DNA of 10,037 bases from an uncultured Anaerotruncus sp. (GCF_902490045.1 NZ_CABUCJ010000087.1:1-10037); one strand, 5' to 3'. Counted from the stretch's first letter, positions 1 through 6,159 are shown. The notes: generated from the sequence alone by a model not told the origin. Program-made: numbers and translations.

Positions 1-1317
1 CTCGACGATGTAGATCTCGGTGCCGTCGCGCCCCCGCTGGGAGCAGTCGGCCAGCTTGCCGGGCAGCGACGCGGTCTCGAGCACCGATTTGCGGCGGGCG
101 ACCTCGCGCGCCCTGCGCGCGGCCTCGCGCGCCCGGGAGGCGCCCAGCGATTTCTCGATGATCGTGCGGGCGACCGCCGGGTTCTCCTCAAAATAGGTGG
201 TCAGCTTGTCGTAGACGAGGGTGTCCACCAGGGTGCGCGCCGCCGTGTTGCCGAGCTTCGCCTTGGTCTGGCCCTCGAACTGCGCGTCGGTCAGCTTGAC
301 CGAGACGATCGCGGTCAGCCCCTCGCGGACGTCCTCCCCCTTGAGGTTCTCGTCGTTGTCCTTGAGGATGTTGTAGCGGCGGGCGTAGTCGTTGATCACG
401 CGGGTGAGCGCCGCCTTGAACCCGACCTCGTGCGCCCCGCCGTCGGTCGTGTGGATGTTGTTCGCAAAGGAGAGCAGCAGCTCGGTGTAGCTGTCGTTAT
501 ACTGCAGCGCCACCTCGGCGGTGTTGTCCCCCTCCCGCGCCGCGAGGTAGATGACCTCGTCGTGCAGCGGTTCGACGCCCTTCTGCTGGTGGATGTGCTC
601 GACGAAGCTGCGGATGCCGCCCTCATAGTGGAGGTGCTCCTCCACCGGTTCGGTCCCGCGCTGGTCGCGCAGGACGATATAGACCCCCGCGTTGAGGAAC
701 GCCTGCTCGCGCAGGCGGCGCAGCAGGGTGTCGTAGTCGTACAGGACCTCCTCGAAGATCTCCGGGTCCGCCCGGAAGGCCACCTGGGTGCCCTTCTGGT
801 CGGTGTCGCCGGTAATCGCGAGGGGCGCGCACTCCTTGCCGCGCTCGAACCGCTGGTAGTAGCGGTGCTCGCCGTCGCACACCTCGACCTCGAGCCATTC
901 GGACAGGGCGTTGACGACCGAGGCGCCCACGCCGTGCAGGCCGCCCGACACCTTGTAGCCGCTGCCGCCGAACTTGCCGCCCGCGTGCAGGATGGTGAAG
1001 ACGACGGTGACGGCGGGCAGGCCGGTCTGGCTCTGGGTGCCGACGGGGATTCCGCGGCCGTTGTCCGAAACCTTAATGATCTCGCCGGGAAGCAGGTCCA
1101 CCTCGATCATCGAGCAATAGCCCGCGAGCGCCTCGTCAATCGAGTTGTCGACGATCTCGTAGACCAGGTGGTGCAGACCGCGCGGACCCGTCGACCCGAT
1201 GTACATGCCGGGCCGCTTGCGTACCGCTTCAAGCCCCTCGAGCACCTGAATCTGCGAGGAGTCGTAATTCTGTTCCTCGGACGGGATTCCCGCCGGGTTG
1301 TTGTCCACTGTATCCAA
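1..1317 (-). CDS. gyrB: DNA gyrase subunit B, N-terminal 439 residues (cut by window edge)
   Basis: This encodes the ATPase subunit of DNA gyrase (GyrA2B2), which introduces negative supercoils using ATP. The translation shows the GHKL ATPase: the Mg-binding Asn in EIVDNSIDEA (residues 54-63), SDNGRGIP (84-91), the glycine loop GLHGVG (126-131) and the transducer lysine in QTKAKLG (350-356). The visible protein ends in TEIYIVE; the last Glu (439) is where the TOPRIM motif EGDSAGG of GyrB begins. About 200 residues (the rest of TOPRIM and the C-terminal GyrA-binding part) therefore lie off the left edge. GyrB rather than ParE is inferred from the recF-remB-gyrB context. The start is TTG at 1317, chosen because an AAGGAG lies 9 nt upstream; the next candidate, an in-frame GTG three codons in, is 18 nt away. 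It is the last visible gene of the dnaN-rlbA-recF-remB-gyrB run; gyrA would be expected next. Confidence 0.97.
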   Translation of the reverse strand, partial: MDTVDNNPAGIPSEEQNYDSSQIQVLEGLEAVRKRPGMYIGSTGPRGLHHLVYEIVDNSIDEALAGYCSMIEVDLLPGEIIKVSDNGRGIPVGTQSQTGLPAVTVVFTILHAGGKFGGSGYKVSGGLHGVGASVVNALSEWLEVEVCDGEHRYYQRFERGKECAPLAITGDTDQKGTQVAFRADPEIFEEVLYDYDTLLRRLREQAFLNAGVYIVLRDQRGTEPVEEHLHYEGGIRSFVEHIHQQKGVEPLHDEVIYLAAREGDNTAEVALQYNDSYTELLLSFANNIHTTDGGAHEVGFKAALTRVINDYARRYNILKDNDENLKGEDVREGLTAIVSVKLTDAQFEGQTKAKLGNTAARTLVDTLVYDKLTTYFEENPAVARTIIEKSLGASRAREAARRAREVARRKSVLETASLPGKLADCSQRGRDGTEIYIVE

Positions 1318-1326
1318 TTGTAACCG

Positions 1327-1332
1327 CTCCTT
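1327..1332 (-). promoter_or_regulatory. gyrB ribosome binding site (decides a TTG start)
   Basis: AAGGAG on the minus strand is separated by 9 nt from the TTG at 1317. No ATG is suitably placed, so this site supports the non-ATG start of gyrB. Confidence 0.75.
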
Positions 1333-1334
1333 TC

Positions 1335-1371
1335 GGCCCCGTGCGGGCCTTTGTGTCCGCCCGATCGGGCG
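1335..1371 (-). repeat. Two inverted repeats in the remB-gyrB spacer
   Basis: The 84-nt gap holds a perfect 14-bp palindrome, CGCCCGATCGGGCG, at 1358-1371. Nearer gyrB, at 1335-1349, GGCCC and GGGCC arms flank a short loop immediately upstream of the gyrB ribosome binding site. A further small stem (GCCG-GAAA-CGGC) lies at about 1387-1398. None is followed by a good T-run in the gyrB direction, so read-through from remB is likely. They could be mRNA leader structures or protein-binding sites; no function is assigned. Confidence 0.5.
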
Positions 1372-1401
1372 ATTTTATCCGGTAAAGCCGTTTCCGGCCT
1401 T

Positions 1402-1683
1402 TTATCCGTGTTCGATGTTCGCCAGCCCGTCCACGAAGCCCGCCCGCTTTTTGAGGGTCGCGGAGGAGATCTGCGTGATGTAGACCTTCGGGTCCCGGCG
1501 CCCCCTGCCGCAGATGACAAAGGATTTCGGCAGCTCATAGGAGACGTTCACGACGAGCCCGCCCTTCTCCGACCTGGCGAGGAACTCCTTGGTGATCTTT
1601 GAGATCGAGGTGTTTTCCAGATCGAAGATGCCGATGATCTCATCGGTGCGAACCACCGTGTCCTGTCCGAGATGCAGGTACAT
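1402..1683 (-). CDS. remB: RemB-like DUF370 regulatory protein
   Basis: A 93-residue protein of the DUF370 family (B. subtilis YaaB/RemB, linked to control of extracellular-matrix genes). The relatives RemA and RemB are small, and RemA is a DNA-binding protein that oligomerises. The N-terminus MYLHLGQDTVVRTDEIIGIF and the later ITKEFL, PKSFVICG and KVYITQIS segments are the features I recognise. At 93 residues it is slightly longer than B. subtilis RemB (about 80); the extra residues are a C-terminal tail after the core. ATG starts at 1683, 13 nt after the recF stop. Its ribosome binding site (AAAGGGG) overlaps the recF TAA, which suggests co-transcription and possible translational coupling. 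The position between recF and gyrB is the one remB occupies in Bacillus. Its regulatory targets in this organism cannot be read from the window. Confidence 0.9.
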   Translation of the reverse strand: MYLHLGQDTVVRTDEIIGIFDLENTSISKITKEFLARSEKGGLVVNVSYELPKSFVICGRGRRDPKVYITQISSATLKKRAGFVDGLANIEHG

Positions 1684-1696
1684 AATCCCCGCCCCT

Positions 1697-2809
1697 TTAC
1701 TCGTATTTCCTGGTCGTGAGGACGCGCCCGCCCTCCAGTTTGACGCTGACGCCGCTCGTCAGGTGCTTGAAATCCGCTCTGTCGCAGCAGGTCATGATGA
1801 GCTGCCGCCCGCTCAGGTGATTGAGCAGGTAGTCGCGGCGCGCCGCGTCCAGCTCGCTCATCACATCGTCGAGCAGCACGACGGGATATTCGCCGATCGT
1901 CTCCCGGATGAGCTCGCACTCGGCCATCTTGAGGGCGAGCACGCAGGAGCGCTGCTGCCCCTGCGAGCCGAACACCCGCGCGCTGTTGCCGTCGAGGGTG
2001 ACCGCGATATCGTCCCGGTGGGGCCCCAGCCCGGTCACCCGGCTGCGGATGTCCTCCCCCCGGTGGGCGCGCAGGTCTTCGAGCACCTGCCCCTCGATCT
2101 CCGGGATCGAAAGCGCCGTGTCGCAGCGGAGCGACGACTGGTATTCCAGCCCGAGCGCCTCCTTTTCCCCGGAAATACCCGCATAGGTCTCCCGGGCGAA
2201 GGGGGAGAGGCGGTCGAGGAAGGAGGCGCGCGTCTTGATGAGCACCGCCGCGAAGGAGGCGAGCCGCGCGTCCCAGATATCCAGCGTATCGAAGAGGCTC
2301 GTCTCATACGCAATATCCTTGAGCAGGCGGTTGCGCTGGTCGAGCACGCGGGTATACTGGCCCAGGATGTGGATATATTTGGGCTTGATCTGGCAGATCG
2401 ACGTGTCGATGAACTTCCGCTTTTCGAGCGGGCCGTTTTTGATGAGGGAAAGGTGGGAGGGCGAAAAGACCACCGCGCAGAAATGTCCCGCCAGCTCGGC
2501 GGCGGATTTGAGCGGAATCTCGTTGAGCGCCGCGCCGCGCCTTCCCTCGATGGTCACGCGGGCGTGCTGGTCGCGGCCCGCGGCGAAAAACTCCATCTCC
2601 AGCCCGGCCTGCGGCGCGCCGAAACGGACAAGCTGCCCGTCCTTCGCCCCCCGGAAGCTCTTGGCCCCCGTGAAGAGCCAGACGGCCTCGACAAAGTTGG
2701 TCTTGCCCTGCCCGTTGTCGCCATAGACGACGTTCGCGCCGTCCGAAAGCTCCAGCTCGAGCGCGGCGATATTTCGGAAATCGCTGATCCGGATGCGGTT
2801 GATCTTCAC
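1697..2809 (-). CDS. recF: DNA replication and repair protein RecF
   Basis: A 370-residue SMC-like ATPase. RecF, with RecO and RecR, loads RecA at single-strand gaps and stalled forks. Visible motifs are Walker A GDNGQGKT (30-37), GPHRDD (262-267), the ABC-type signature around SQGQQR (282-287) and Walker B VLLDDVMSELD (311-321). The length is normal for the family (about 360-375). The start is GTG at 2809: the protein then begins MKINRIRISDFRN, the usual RecF N-terminus, and a GAGG lies 11 nt upstream inside the end of rlbA. Only 3 nt separate it from the rlbA stop. No motif is missing and the frame is intact. Confidence 0.98.
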   Translation of the reverse strand: MKINRIRISDFRNIAALELELSDGANVVYGDNGQGKTNFVEAVWLFTGAKSFRGAKDGQLVRFGAPQAGLEMEFFAAGRDQHARVTIEGRRGAALNEIPLKSAAELAGHFCAVVFSPSHLSLIKNGPLEKRKFIDTSICQIKPKYIHILGQYTRVLDQRNRLLKDIAYETSLFDTLDIWDARLASFAAVLIKTRASFLDRLSPFARETYAGISGEKEALGLEYQSSLRCDTALSIPEIEGQVLEDLRAHRGEDIRSRVTGLGPHRDDIAVTLDGNSARVFGSQGQQRSCVLALKMAECELIRETIGEYPVVLLDDVMSELDAARRDYLLNHLSGRQLIMTCCDRADFKHLTSGVSVKLEGGRVLTTRKYE

Positions 2810-2812
2810 CTG

Positions 2813-3016
2813 CTACACTACCTCAATTTCGGTATCTCCGGCGGTTACGACGTCGCCGGGGAAGATCTTTTTGCCCCGCATGGCGCAGGCTTCCCCGTTG
2901 ACCTTCACCTTCCCGGCGGCGACAAGCTCCTTGGCCTGCCCGCCGGTTTCGGCCGCGCCGGAGAATTTCAAAAGCGCGTCCAATTTAATAAAGGGGGGCC
3001 TGATCGTGATCTTCAT
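2813..3016 (-). CDS. rlbA: S4-domain RNA-binding protein RlbA (YaaA)
   Basis: A 67-residue single S4 domain protein of the YaaA/RlbA family, conserved between dnaN and recF in Firmicutes. The S4 fold is recognisable in IKLDALLKFSGAAETGGQAK (residues 10-29) followed by AGKVKVNGE (34-42) and the closing strand with GDVV (54-57). It starts with ATG at 3016, 22 nt after dnaN, with a modest AAGG-type ribosome binding site upstream. The family has been linked to ribosome assembly, but its exact role is poorly settled and is not shown by this sequence. The C-terminal TEIEVV is followed at once by the GTG of recF, so translation of the two may be coupled. Confidence 0.93.
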   Translation of the reverse strand: MKITIRPPFIKLDALLKFSGAAETGGQAKELVAAGKVKVNGEACAMRGKKIFPGDVVTAGDTEIEVV

Positions 3017-3038
3017 AAACCTGTCACCCTTCCGCCGG

Positions 3039-4142
3039 TCATTCGGATTTCAGCCGCACCGGCAGCACGAGGAAGGTGAAGCTGTCCCCCTCGAGCGGGA
3101 CGAGCTTGATCGGGGAGAGCGCCCCGTTGATGAGCAGCTGGATTTCGTCGCATTCGCTCGCCTTGAGCGCGTCGAGCATGTAGCGGCTGTTGAAGCCGAT
3201 CTCCACGTCGTCGCCCGCCTGCTGGCAGGTGATCTCGTCGTACGCCTTGCCGATGGCCGTCGAGCAGGAAATCTTGATCACGCCGCCCTCGAATTTGAGC
3301 CGCAGGGGGCTTTTAATGTTGTCTGAGATGAGCAGGGAGGCGCGGTCGATGGAAGCGATCAGTTCGCGCGTGCTGATCTTGACGGTCGTCTGCCCGCCCG
3401 CGGGGATGGCCGCCCGGTAATCGAGGAATTCTCCCTCCAACAGCCTGGATATTACATTATAACTCCCGGCCTTGAAGATAATATGTCGTTTTGAGACGGC
3501 GATTTCAATGTCGCCCTCCTCGTCCCTGAGGAGCTTCGCCACCTCCGAGAGGGATTTCCCGGGGACGATGAAGGAGAAGTCGCTGTCGAAAGCGACCTTC
3601 TCCCGCCGCAGGGCGAGCCGGTAGCCGTCCACCGACACGACGTTCAGCTCCCCTCCCTTGATGTCGAAGAGGGAACCGGTGTGGACCGGCTTGCTGTCGC
3701 TCACCGCCACCGCGAAGAGGGTCTGGTTGATCATGTTTTTGAGCGACGCCTGCGGCAGGCTGATCTCGGTGGTCTGGTTGACCGCCGGCAGCTCGGGGTA
3801 TTCCGACGCGGGGATGCCGAGGATGGTGTACTCGGTGAGGGAACCTTTAATCAGCGTCAGCATCTTTTCATCCGAGGTGATGCTGATCGTCTCGCTGGGC
3901 ATCCTGCGGATCATATCGAGGAAAATCCGCGCCGAGAGGACGATCTCGCCCGGGGAAAGGACCTTCGCCTCGATCGCCGTGGAGATCGCAAGCTCGAGGT
4001 CGTAGCCGGTCAGGTAAAGACGCCCCTCCTGCGCGCGCAGCAGCACGCCTTCGAGCGCCGCGAGGGTGTTTTTCGCGGAGACCGCGCGGGAGACGTTGCC
4101 CACCGCTTCCACGAGAAGCTGTTTGTCACAGATGACGTTCAT
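3039..4142 (-). CDS. dnaN: DNA polymerase III beta subunit (sliding clamp)
   Basis: A 367-residue ring-forming processivity clamp that tethers DNA polymerase III and many repair proteins to DNA. It begins MNVICDKQLL and ends with the conserved C-terminal PVRL (like the E. coli MPMRL end), here extended by KSE. The length fits three clamp domains. Recognisable internal stretches include LTGYDLELAI, GYRLALRR and GFNSRYMLDAL. ATG at 4142 is chosen because AGGAGG lies 7 nt upstream; an in-frame TTG one codon earlier at 4145 would leave only 4 nt. It lies downstream of the origin spacer and heads the minus-strand repair run. I see no convincing separate promoter in front of it, so read-through from dnaA through oriC is possible. 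Confidence 0.98.
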   Translation of the reverse strand: MNVICDKQLLVEAVGNVSRAVSAKNTLAALEGVLLRAQEGRLYLTGYDLELAISTAIEAKVLSPGEIVLSARIFLDMIRRMPSETISITSDEKMLTLIKGSLTEYTILGIPASEYPELPAVNQTTEISLPQASLKNMINQTLFAVAVSDSKPVHTGSLFDIKGGELNVVSVDGYRLALRREKVAFDSDFSFIVPGKSLSEVAKLLRDEEGDIEIAVSKRHIIFKAGSYNVISRLLEGEFLDYRAAIPAGGQTTVKISTRELIASIDRASLLISDNIKSPLRLKFEGGVIKISCSTAIGKAYDEITCQQAGDDVEIGFNSRYMLDALKASECDEIQLLINGALSPIKLVPLEGDSFTFLVLPVRLKSE

Positions 4143-4149
4143 CAAAGCA

Positions 4150-4155
4150 CCTCCT
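4150..4155 (-). promoter_or_regulatory. dnaN ribosome binding site
   Basis: A perfect AGGAGG on the minus strand with 7 nt to ATG 4142. This spacing favours the ATG over the adjacent in-frame TTG at 4145. Confidence 0.8.
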
Positions 4156-4181
4156 AGATGATAGAAGAATCCGCGGTGGGT

Positions 4182-4190
4182 TTTTCCACA
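4182..4190 (+). promoter_or_regulatory. DnaA box, dnaN side
   Basis: TTTTCCACA matches the consensus TTATCCACA at 8 of 9 positions. It is isolated from the main cluster and lies beyond the proposed unwinding element, about 40 bp upstream of the dnaN start codon. Confidence 0.6.
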
Positions 4191-4206
4191 GCGGGAAAAC
4201 GGTTCC

Positions 4207-4270
4207 TGATTTGGATAGAGAGAGTAAAAGAAAATAGCCGTAGTAGTAGGGGCCGCGCAAAAGTGGAGAC
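4207..4270 (+). promoter_or_regulatory. Putative DNA unwinding element with DnaA-trio
   Basis: Read leftwards (3' to 5' on the plus strand) from 4270: a weak DnaA-box-like core (AGTGGAGAC, 4262-4270), a GC-rich block (about 4250-4258), three consecutive TAG triplets at 4241-4249, one CCG, another TAG (4235-4237), then a locally less GC-rich purine tract (4207-4234). This is the order known from B. subtilis, where DnaA extends from a duplex box over a GC block onto repeated 3'-(G/A)AT-5' triplets to open the duplex. The location, dnaN-proximal in the dnaA-dnaN spacer, also agrees. The adjacent box matches consensus at only 6 of 9 positions, which is the weak point. Confidence 0.6.
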
Positions 4271-4338
4271 GGCCCGGAAAGGCGGATGTCCGGCTGTTTT
4301 GCGGGGGCGCGGGCGCCCGGAGAACCGGGGAAGGGATC

Positions 4339-4491
4339 GGTGGAAAAGGGAAGAGACGGAAGCCGTTTCCACCCGCGCGTGGAAAAACAGGGCGGAAAGT
4401 AGAGAAAATGTGGAAAACTTTGTGGAAATCGTGGAAGGTCTCAAAAATCTTCCACCGGATTTGGCAGATGTGAAATGTGGAAAGTGGAAAA
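4339..4491 (+). repeat. DnaA box cluster of oriC
   Basis: Box-like 9-mers on the plus strand (consensus TGTGGATAA): GGTGGAAAA 4339-4347, CGTGGAAAA 4378-4386, TGTGGAAAA 4409-4417 (8/9, best), TGTGGAAAT 4421-4429, CGTGGAAGG 4430-4438 (weak), TGTGGAAAG 4476-4484 and AGTGGAAAA 4483-4491 (overlapping the previous one). Opposite-strand copies are GTTTCCACC 4365-4373 and TCTTCCACC 4448-4456. The shared preference is GTGGAAA. The boxes at 4409 and 4421 are 12 bp apart, about one helical turn, which would favour cooperative DnaA binding. Confidence 0.75.
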
Positions 4492-4505
4492 ATTGCCGCC
4501 GAAAC

Positions 4506-5834
4506 TCAGCTGTCGCGGATATTCTTGACGATGTCCTCGATCGTCTCCTTATAGCGCAGGTCGTTCGCCATGTTCTTTTCGACCTGCTGGATCGCGTAGA
4601 CGATCGTGCTGTGGTCGCGCCCGCCAAACTCCTCGCCGATGGTGGACATCGACATCTGGGTGATCTCGCGCACGATATAGATGGAGATCTGCCGCGCGGA
4701 GGAGATCTGCGCGCTGCGCTTGTTGGAACGGATGTCCTGCGGCGAGATGCCGTAGGTGCGCCCGACCTCCGATATGATCCGTTCGACCGTCACGGGCACC
4801 GGCTGGTTGTCGTTGAGGATGTCGCGGATCGCGTTCTGGGCGATGACGATCGACGGGTTGGTGCCCTGCAGGAGCTTGTAGGCCTTGAGCTTCTTGACGG
4901 CGCCCTCGAGCTGGCGGATGTTCGTCTTGAGACGGTTGGCGATGTATTCGGCCACGTCGTCGGGAATCTGGATGTCGAGCAGCTGCGCCTTGCGGCGGAT
5001 GATCGCAATGCGCGTCTCGTAGTCGGGCGCCTGGATGTCGGCGAGCAGCCCCCATTCAAAGCGGGTACGGAGCCTGTCCTCCAGTGTCTTGATCTCCTTG
5101 GGGGGCCGGTCGGACGCGAGGACGATCTGCTTGCCCGCCTCGTAGAGGGTATTGAAGGTGTGGAAAAATTCCTCCTGCGTGCTCTCCTTTCCGCCGATGA
5201 ACTGGATGTCGTCGACGAGCAGCACGTCCGCCTTGCGGTACCGCTCGCGGAAGGCGGCGGTGTTCTGGTCGCGGATGGCGGTGATGATGTCGTTGGCAAA
5301 TTCGTCGCCCTTGACGTAAATGATGTTGCAGTCGGGCTTGTTCCTGCGGATTTCGGTGCAGATCGCGTGGAGCAGGTGGGTCTTGCCCAGGCCGGAGCCG
5401 CCGTAGATGAAGAGGGGGTTGTAGGCGTTGGCGGGGTTGGCCGCGACTGCGAGGGAGGCCGCGTGCGCGAACTTGTTGGAGGAGCCGACGATGAAGGTGT
5501 CGAAGGTGTAGTCGTACTCCCCGCCGCTCACAGAGCTATCCGCGTCGGCGGGCAGCGGCTCGACGGAGGAGGCCTGTCCGGCCGCGGGGCTGTCGCAGGA
5601 GACGTCGAGGGCGACCTCGAAGCCGAGGACCTCCTCGAAGGCGGTCCGAAGGATCGCGGTGTACTTCTCCTTGACGATGTTCATCTTGAACTCGGAGTTT
5701 ACCTTTAAATAAGCGGTCGACTCAACGAGCCTGACCGGGACGATGTCCTTGAGCCAGAGGTTGAAGGCCACGTCGGAGATTTTCCCTTTGCAGTGGTCGA
5801 GCACGAGAGGGAACAGGTCGGCGAATGATTCCAT
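4506..5834 (-). CDS. dnaA: Chromosomal replication initiator protein DnaA
   Basis: A 442-residue AAA+ initiator that binds DnaA boxes, oligomerises with ATP and melts the origin. Domain I spans about 1-80 and a short, poorly conserved linker (domain II) about 81-104. Domain III has Walker A GGSGLGKT (145-152) and Walker B LLVDDIQF (205-212). Domain IV is a helix-turn-helix with the DnaA signature and GGRDHSTI (404-411), which contacts box DNA. The recognition region has SSARQ where E. coli and B. subtilis have a Pro before RQ. ATG 5834 is chosen because AAAGGAG lies 8 nt upstream and MESFADLF is a normal DnaA N-terminus; a TTG at 5873 in the same frame would add 13 unlike residues. It is transcribed from a sigma-A-type promoter about 100 bp upstream. 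Box-like sites around that promoter suggest autoregulation. Confidence 0.98.
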   Translation of the reverse strand: MESFADLFPLVLDHCKGKISDVAFNLWLKDIVPVRLVESTAYLKVNSEFKMNIVKEKYTAILRTAFEEVLGFEVALDVSCDSPAAGQASSVEPLPADADSSVSGGEYDYTFDTFIVGSSNKFAHAASLAVAANPANAYNPLFIYGGSGLGKTHLLHAICTEIRRNKPDCNIIYVKGDEFANDIITAIRDQNTAAFRERYRKADVLLVDDIQFIGGKESTQEEFFHTFNTLYEAGKQIVLASDRPPKEIKTLEDRLRTRFEWGLLADIQAPDYETRIAIIRRKAQLLDIQIPDDVAEYIANRLKTNIRQLEGAVKKLKAYKLLQGTNPSIVIAQNAIRDILNDNQPVPVTVERIISEVGRTYGISPQDIRSNKRSAQISSARQISIYIVREITQMSMSTIGEEFGGRDHSTIVYAIQQVEKNMANDLRYKETIEDIVKNIRDS

Positions 5835-5842
5835 GGGAACAG

Positions 5843-5849
5843 CTCCTTT
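5843..5849 (-). promoter_or_regulatory. dnaA ribosome binding site
   Basis: AAAGGAG on the minus strand, 8 nt from ATG 5834. It fixes the dnaA start and argues against the longer TTG start at 5873. Confidence 0.8.
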
Positions 5850-5864
5850 GGTGAGTGTGGAGAA

Positions 5865-5878
5865 CCGGTGCAAACCGG
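5865..5878 (-). other. Small hairpin in the dnaA leader
   Basis: CCGGT and ACCGG arms flank a 4-nt loop (5870-5873), about 15 nt upstream of the dnaA ribosome binding site. It could form in the mRNA; there is no T-run, so it is not a terminator. Confidence 0.4.
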
Positions 5879-5939
5879 GACGGGACTGTGTGAAAAAGGA
5901 GAAAATCCACCGTTTTTCAACAGAGCCTGTAACTTTTTA

Positions 5940-5968
5940 ATCATACCACAAAACGGGCGTTCTTTCAA
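5940..5968 (-). promoter_or_regulatory. dnaA promoter (sigma-A type)
   Basis: On the minus strand, -35 TTGAAA (5963-5968), a 17-nt spacer and -10 TATGAT (5940-5945). TGG immediately precedes the -10, giving a TGn extended -10. Transcription should start near 5933, leaving a leader of about 100 nt before dnaA. It is flanked by DnaA-box-like sites. Confidence 0.8.
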
Positions 5969-5990
5969 GTATTCCACATACGGCAGAATC

Positions 5991-6032
5991 TACATATTTA
6001 TATAGTAGTGGGGACGCGATTTCTATCCCCAC
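5991..6032. other. AT-rich patch with TAGTAG and an inverted repeat upstream of dnaA
   Basis: A nearly pure A/T stretch (5991-6004) runs into TAGTAG (6003-6008). GTGGGGA (6008-6014) and TCCCCAC (6026-6032) form a perfect 7-bp inverted repeat with an 11-nt spacer. CTATCCCCA at 6023-6031 is a 7/9 DnaA-box match. It is one of the most A/T-rich spots in the window. It may be a second unwinding-type element, an UP-like promoter sequence or a regulator site; the sequence alone does not decide. Confidence 0.4.
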
Positions 6033-6077
6033 GAGAGAGCCGCCGGCGGAGGAATTTGGCAAATGCGGGGCCATGCC

Positions 6078-6107
6078 TTGACAAACCGCCGCAAAGTGCG
6101 GTATAAT
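6078..6107 (+). promoter_or_regulatory. rpmH promoter (sigma-A type)
   Basis: Perfect -35 TTGACA (6078-6083) and perfect -10 TATAAT (6102-6107) with an 18-nt spacer, as expected for a strongly expressed ribosomal-protein gene. Transcription should start near 6114, giving a leader of roughly 90 nt. The spacer contains an inverted repeat, ACCGC (6085-6089) with GCGGT (6098-6102), that runs into the -10. Confidence 0.92.
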
Positions 6108-6142
6108 GCTTATCTGCAAGGTAAAAAAGAATTCCCCGTGCA

Positions 6143-6159
6143 CGCGGCCTCACGCCGCG
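6143..6159 (+). other. Hairpin in the rpmH leader
   Basis: CGCGGC (6143-6148) and GCCGCG (6154-6159) form a 6-bp stem with a 5-nt loop in the rpmH 5' leader, about 30 nt before the ribosome binding site. No T-run follows. Confidence 0.45.

Larger units (their letters stand above)
4143..4505. other. oriC: Chromosomal replication origin (oriC), dnaA-dnaN spacer
   Basis: This 363-bp gene-free region lies between the dnaA stop and the dnaN start, where the unwinding half of the B. subtilis origin sits. By eye it contains eleven GTGGA/TCCAC cores typical of DnaA boxes, clustered on the dnaA side at 4339-4491. The middle is GC-rich with a small inverted repeat (CCCGG-AGAA-CCGGG, 4316-4329). On the dnaN side is a DnaA-trio-like element with a less GC-rich tract. 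The plus strand is strongly purine-rich across 4207-4440. Origin function is inferred from synteny and motif content. Confidence 0.92.
5856..5978. promoter_or_regulatory. DnaA-box-like sites around the dnaA promoter
   Basis: TGTGGAGAA at 5856-5864 matches TGTGGATAA at 8 of 9 positions and lies in the dnaA leader. TTTTCAACA at 5914-5922 (7/9 to TTATCCACA) lies just downstream of the expected transcription start. TATTCCACA at 5970-5978 (7/9) lies immediately upstream of the -35 element. These positions would suit DnaA autoregulation and the upstream part of a bipartite origin. Only the first is a strong match. Confidence 0.5.

Noticed and set aside
430..1323. Long plus-strand open frame opposite gyrB
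   Set aside because: It is the antisense shadow of gyrB, kept open by GC-rich codon use. The minus strand gives an unmistakable GyrB.
1589..3079. 496-codon plus-strand open frame over remB, recF and rlbA
   Set aside because: It is antisense to three recognised genes, has no family-like sequence, and is composed of repetitive R/L/A/V-rich shadow sequence.
4143..4175. Separate dnaN promoter with -10-like TATCAT at 4158-4163 (minus strand)
   Set aside because: No acceptable -35 lies at 16-18 nt upstream, so the hexamer alone is not convincing.
4158..5708. 516-codon plus-strand open frame across oriC and opposite dnaA
   Set aside because: It is antisense to dnaA and covers the origin. It is a GC-skew artefact with no recognisable domain.
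5835..5873. 13-codon N-terminal extension of DnaA from TTG 5873
   Set aside because: A good ribosome binding site stands before ATG 5834, and the extension overlaps leader sequence including a hairpin.
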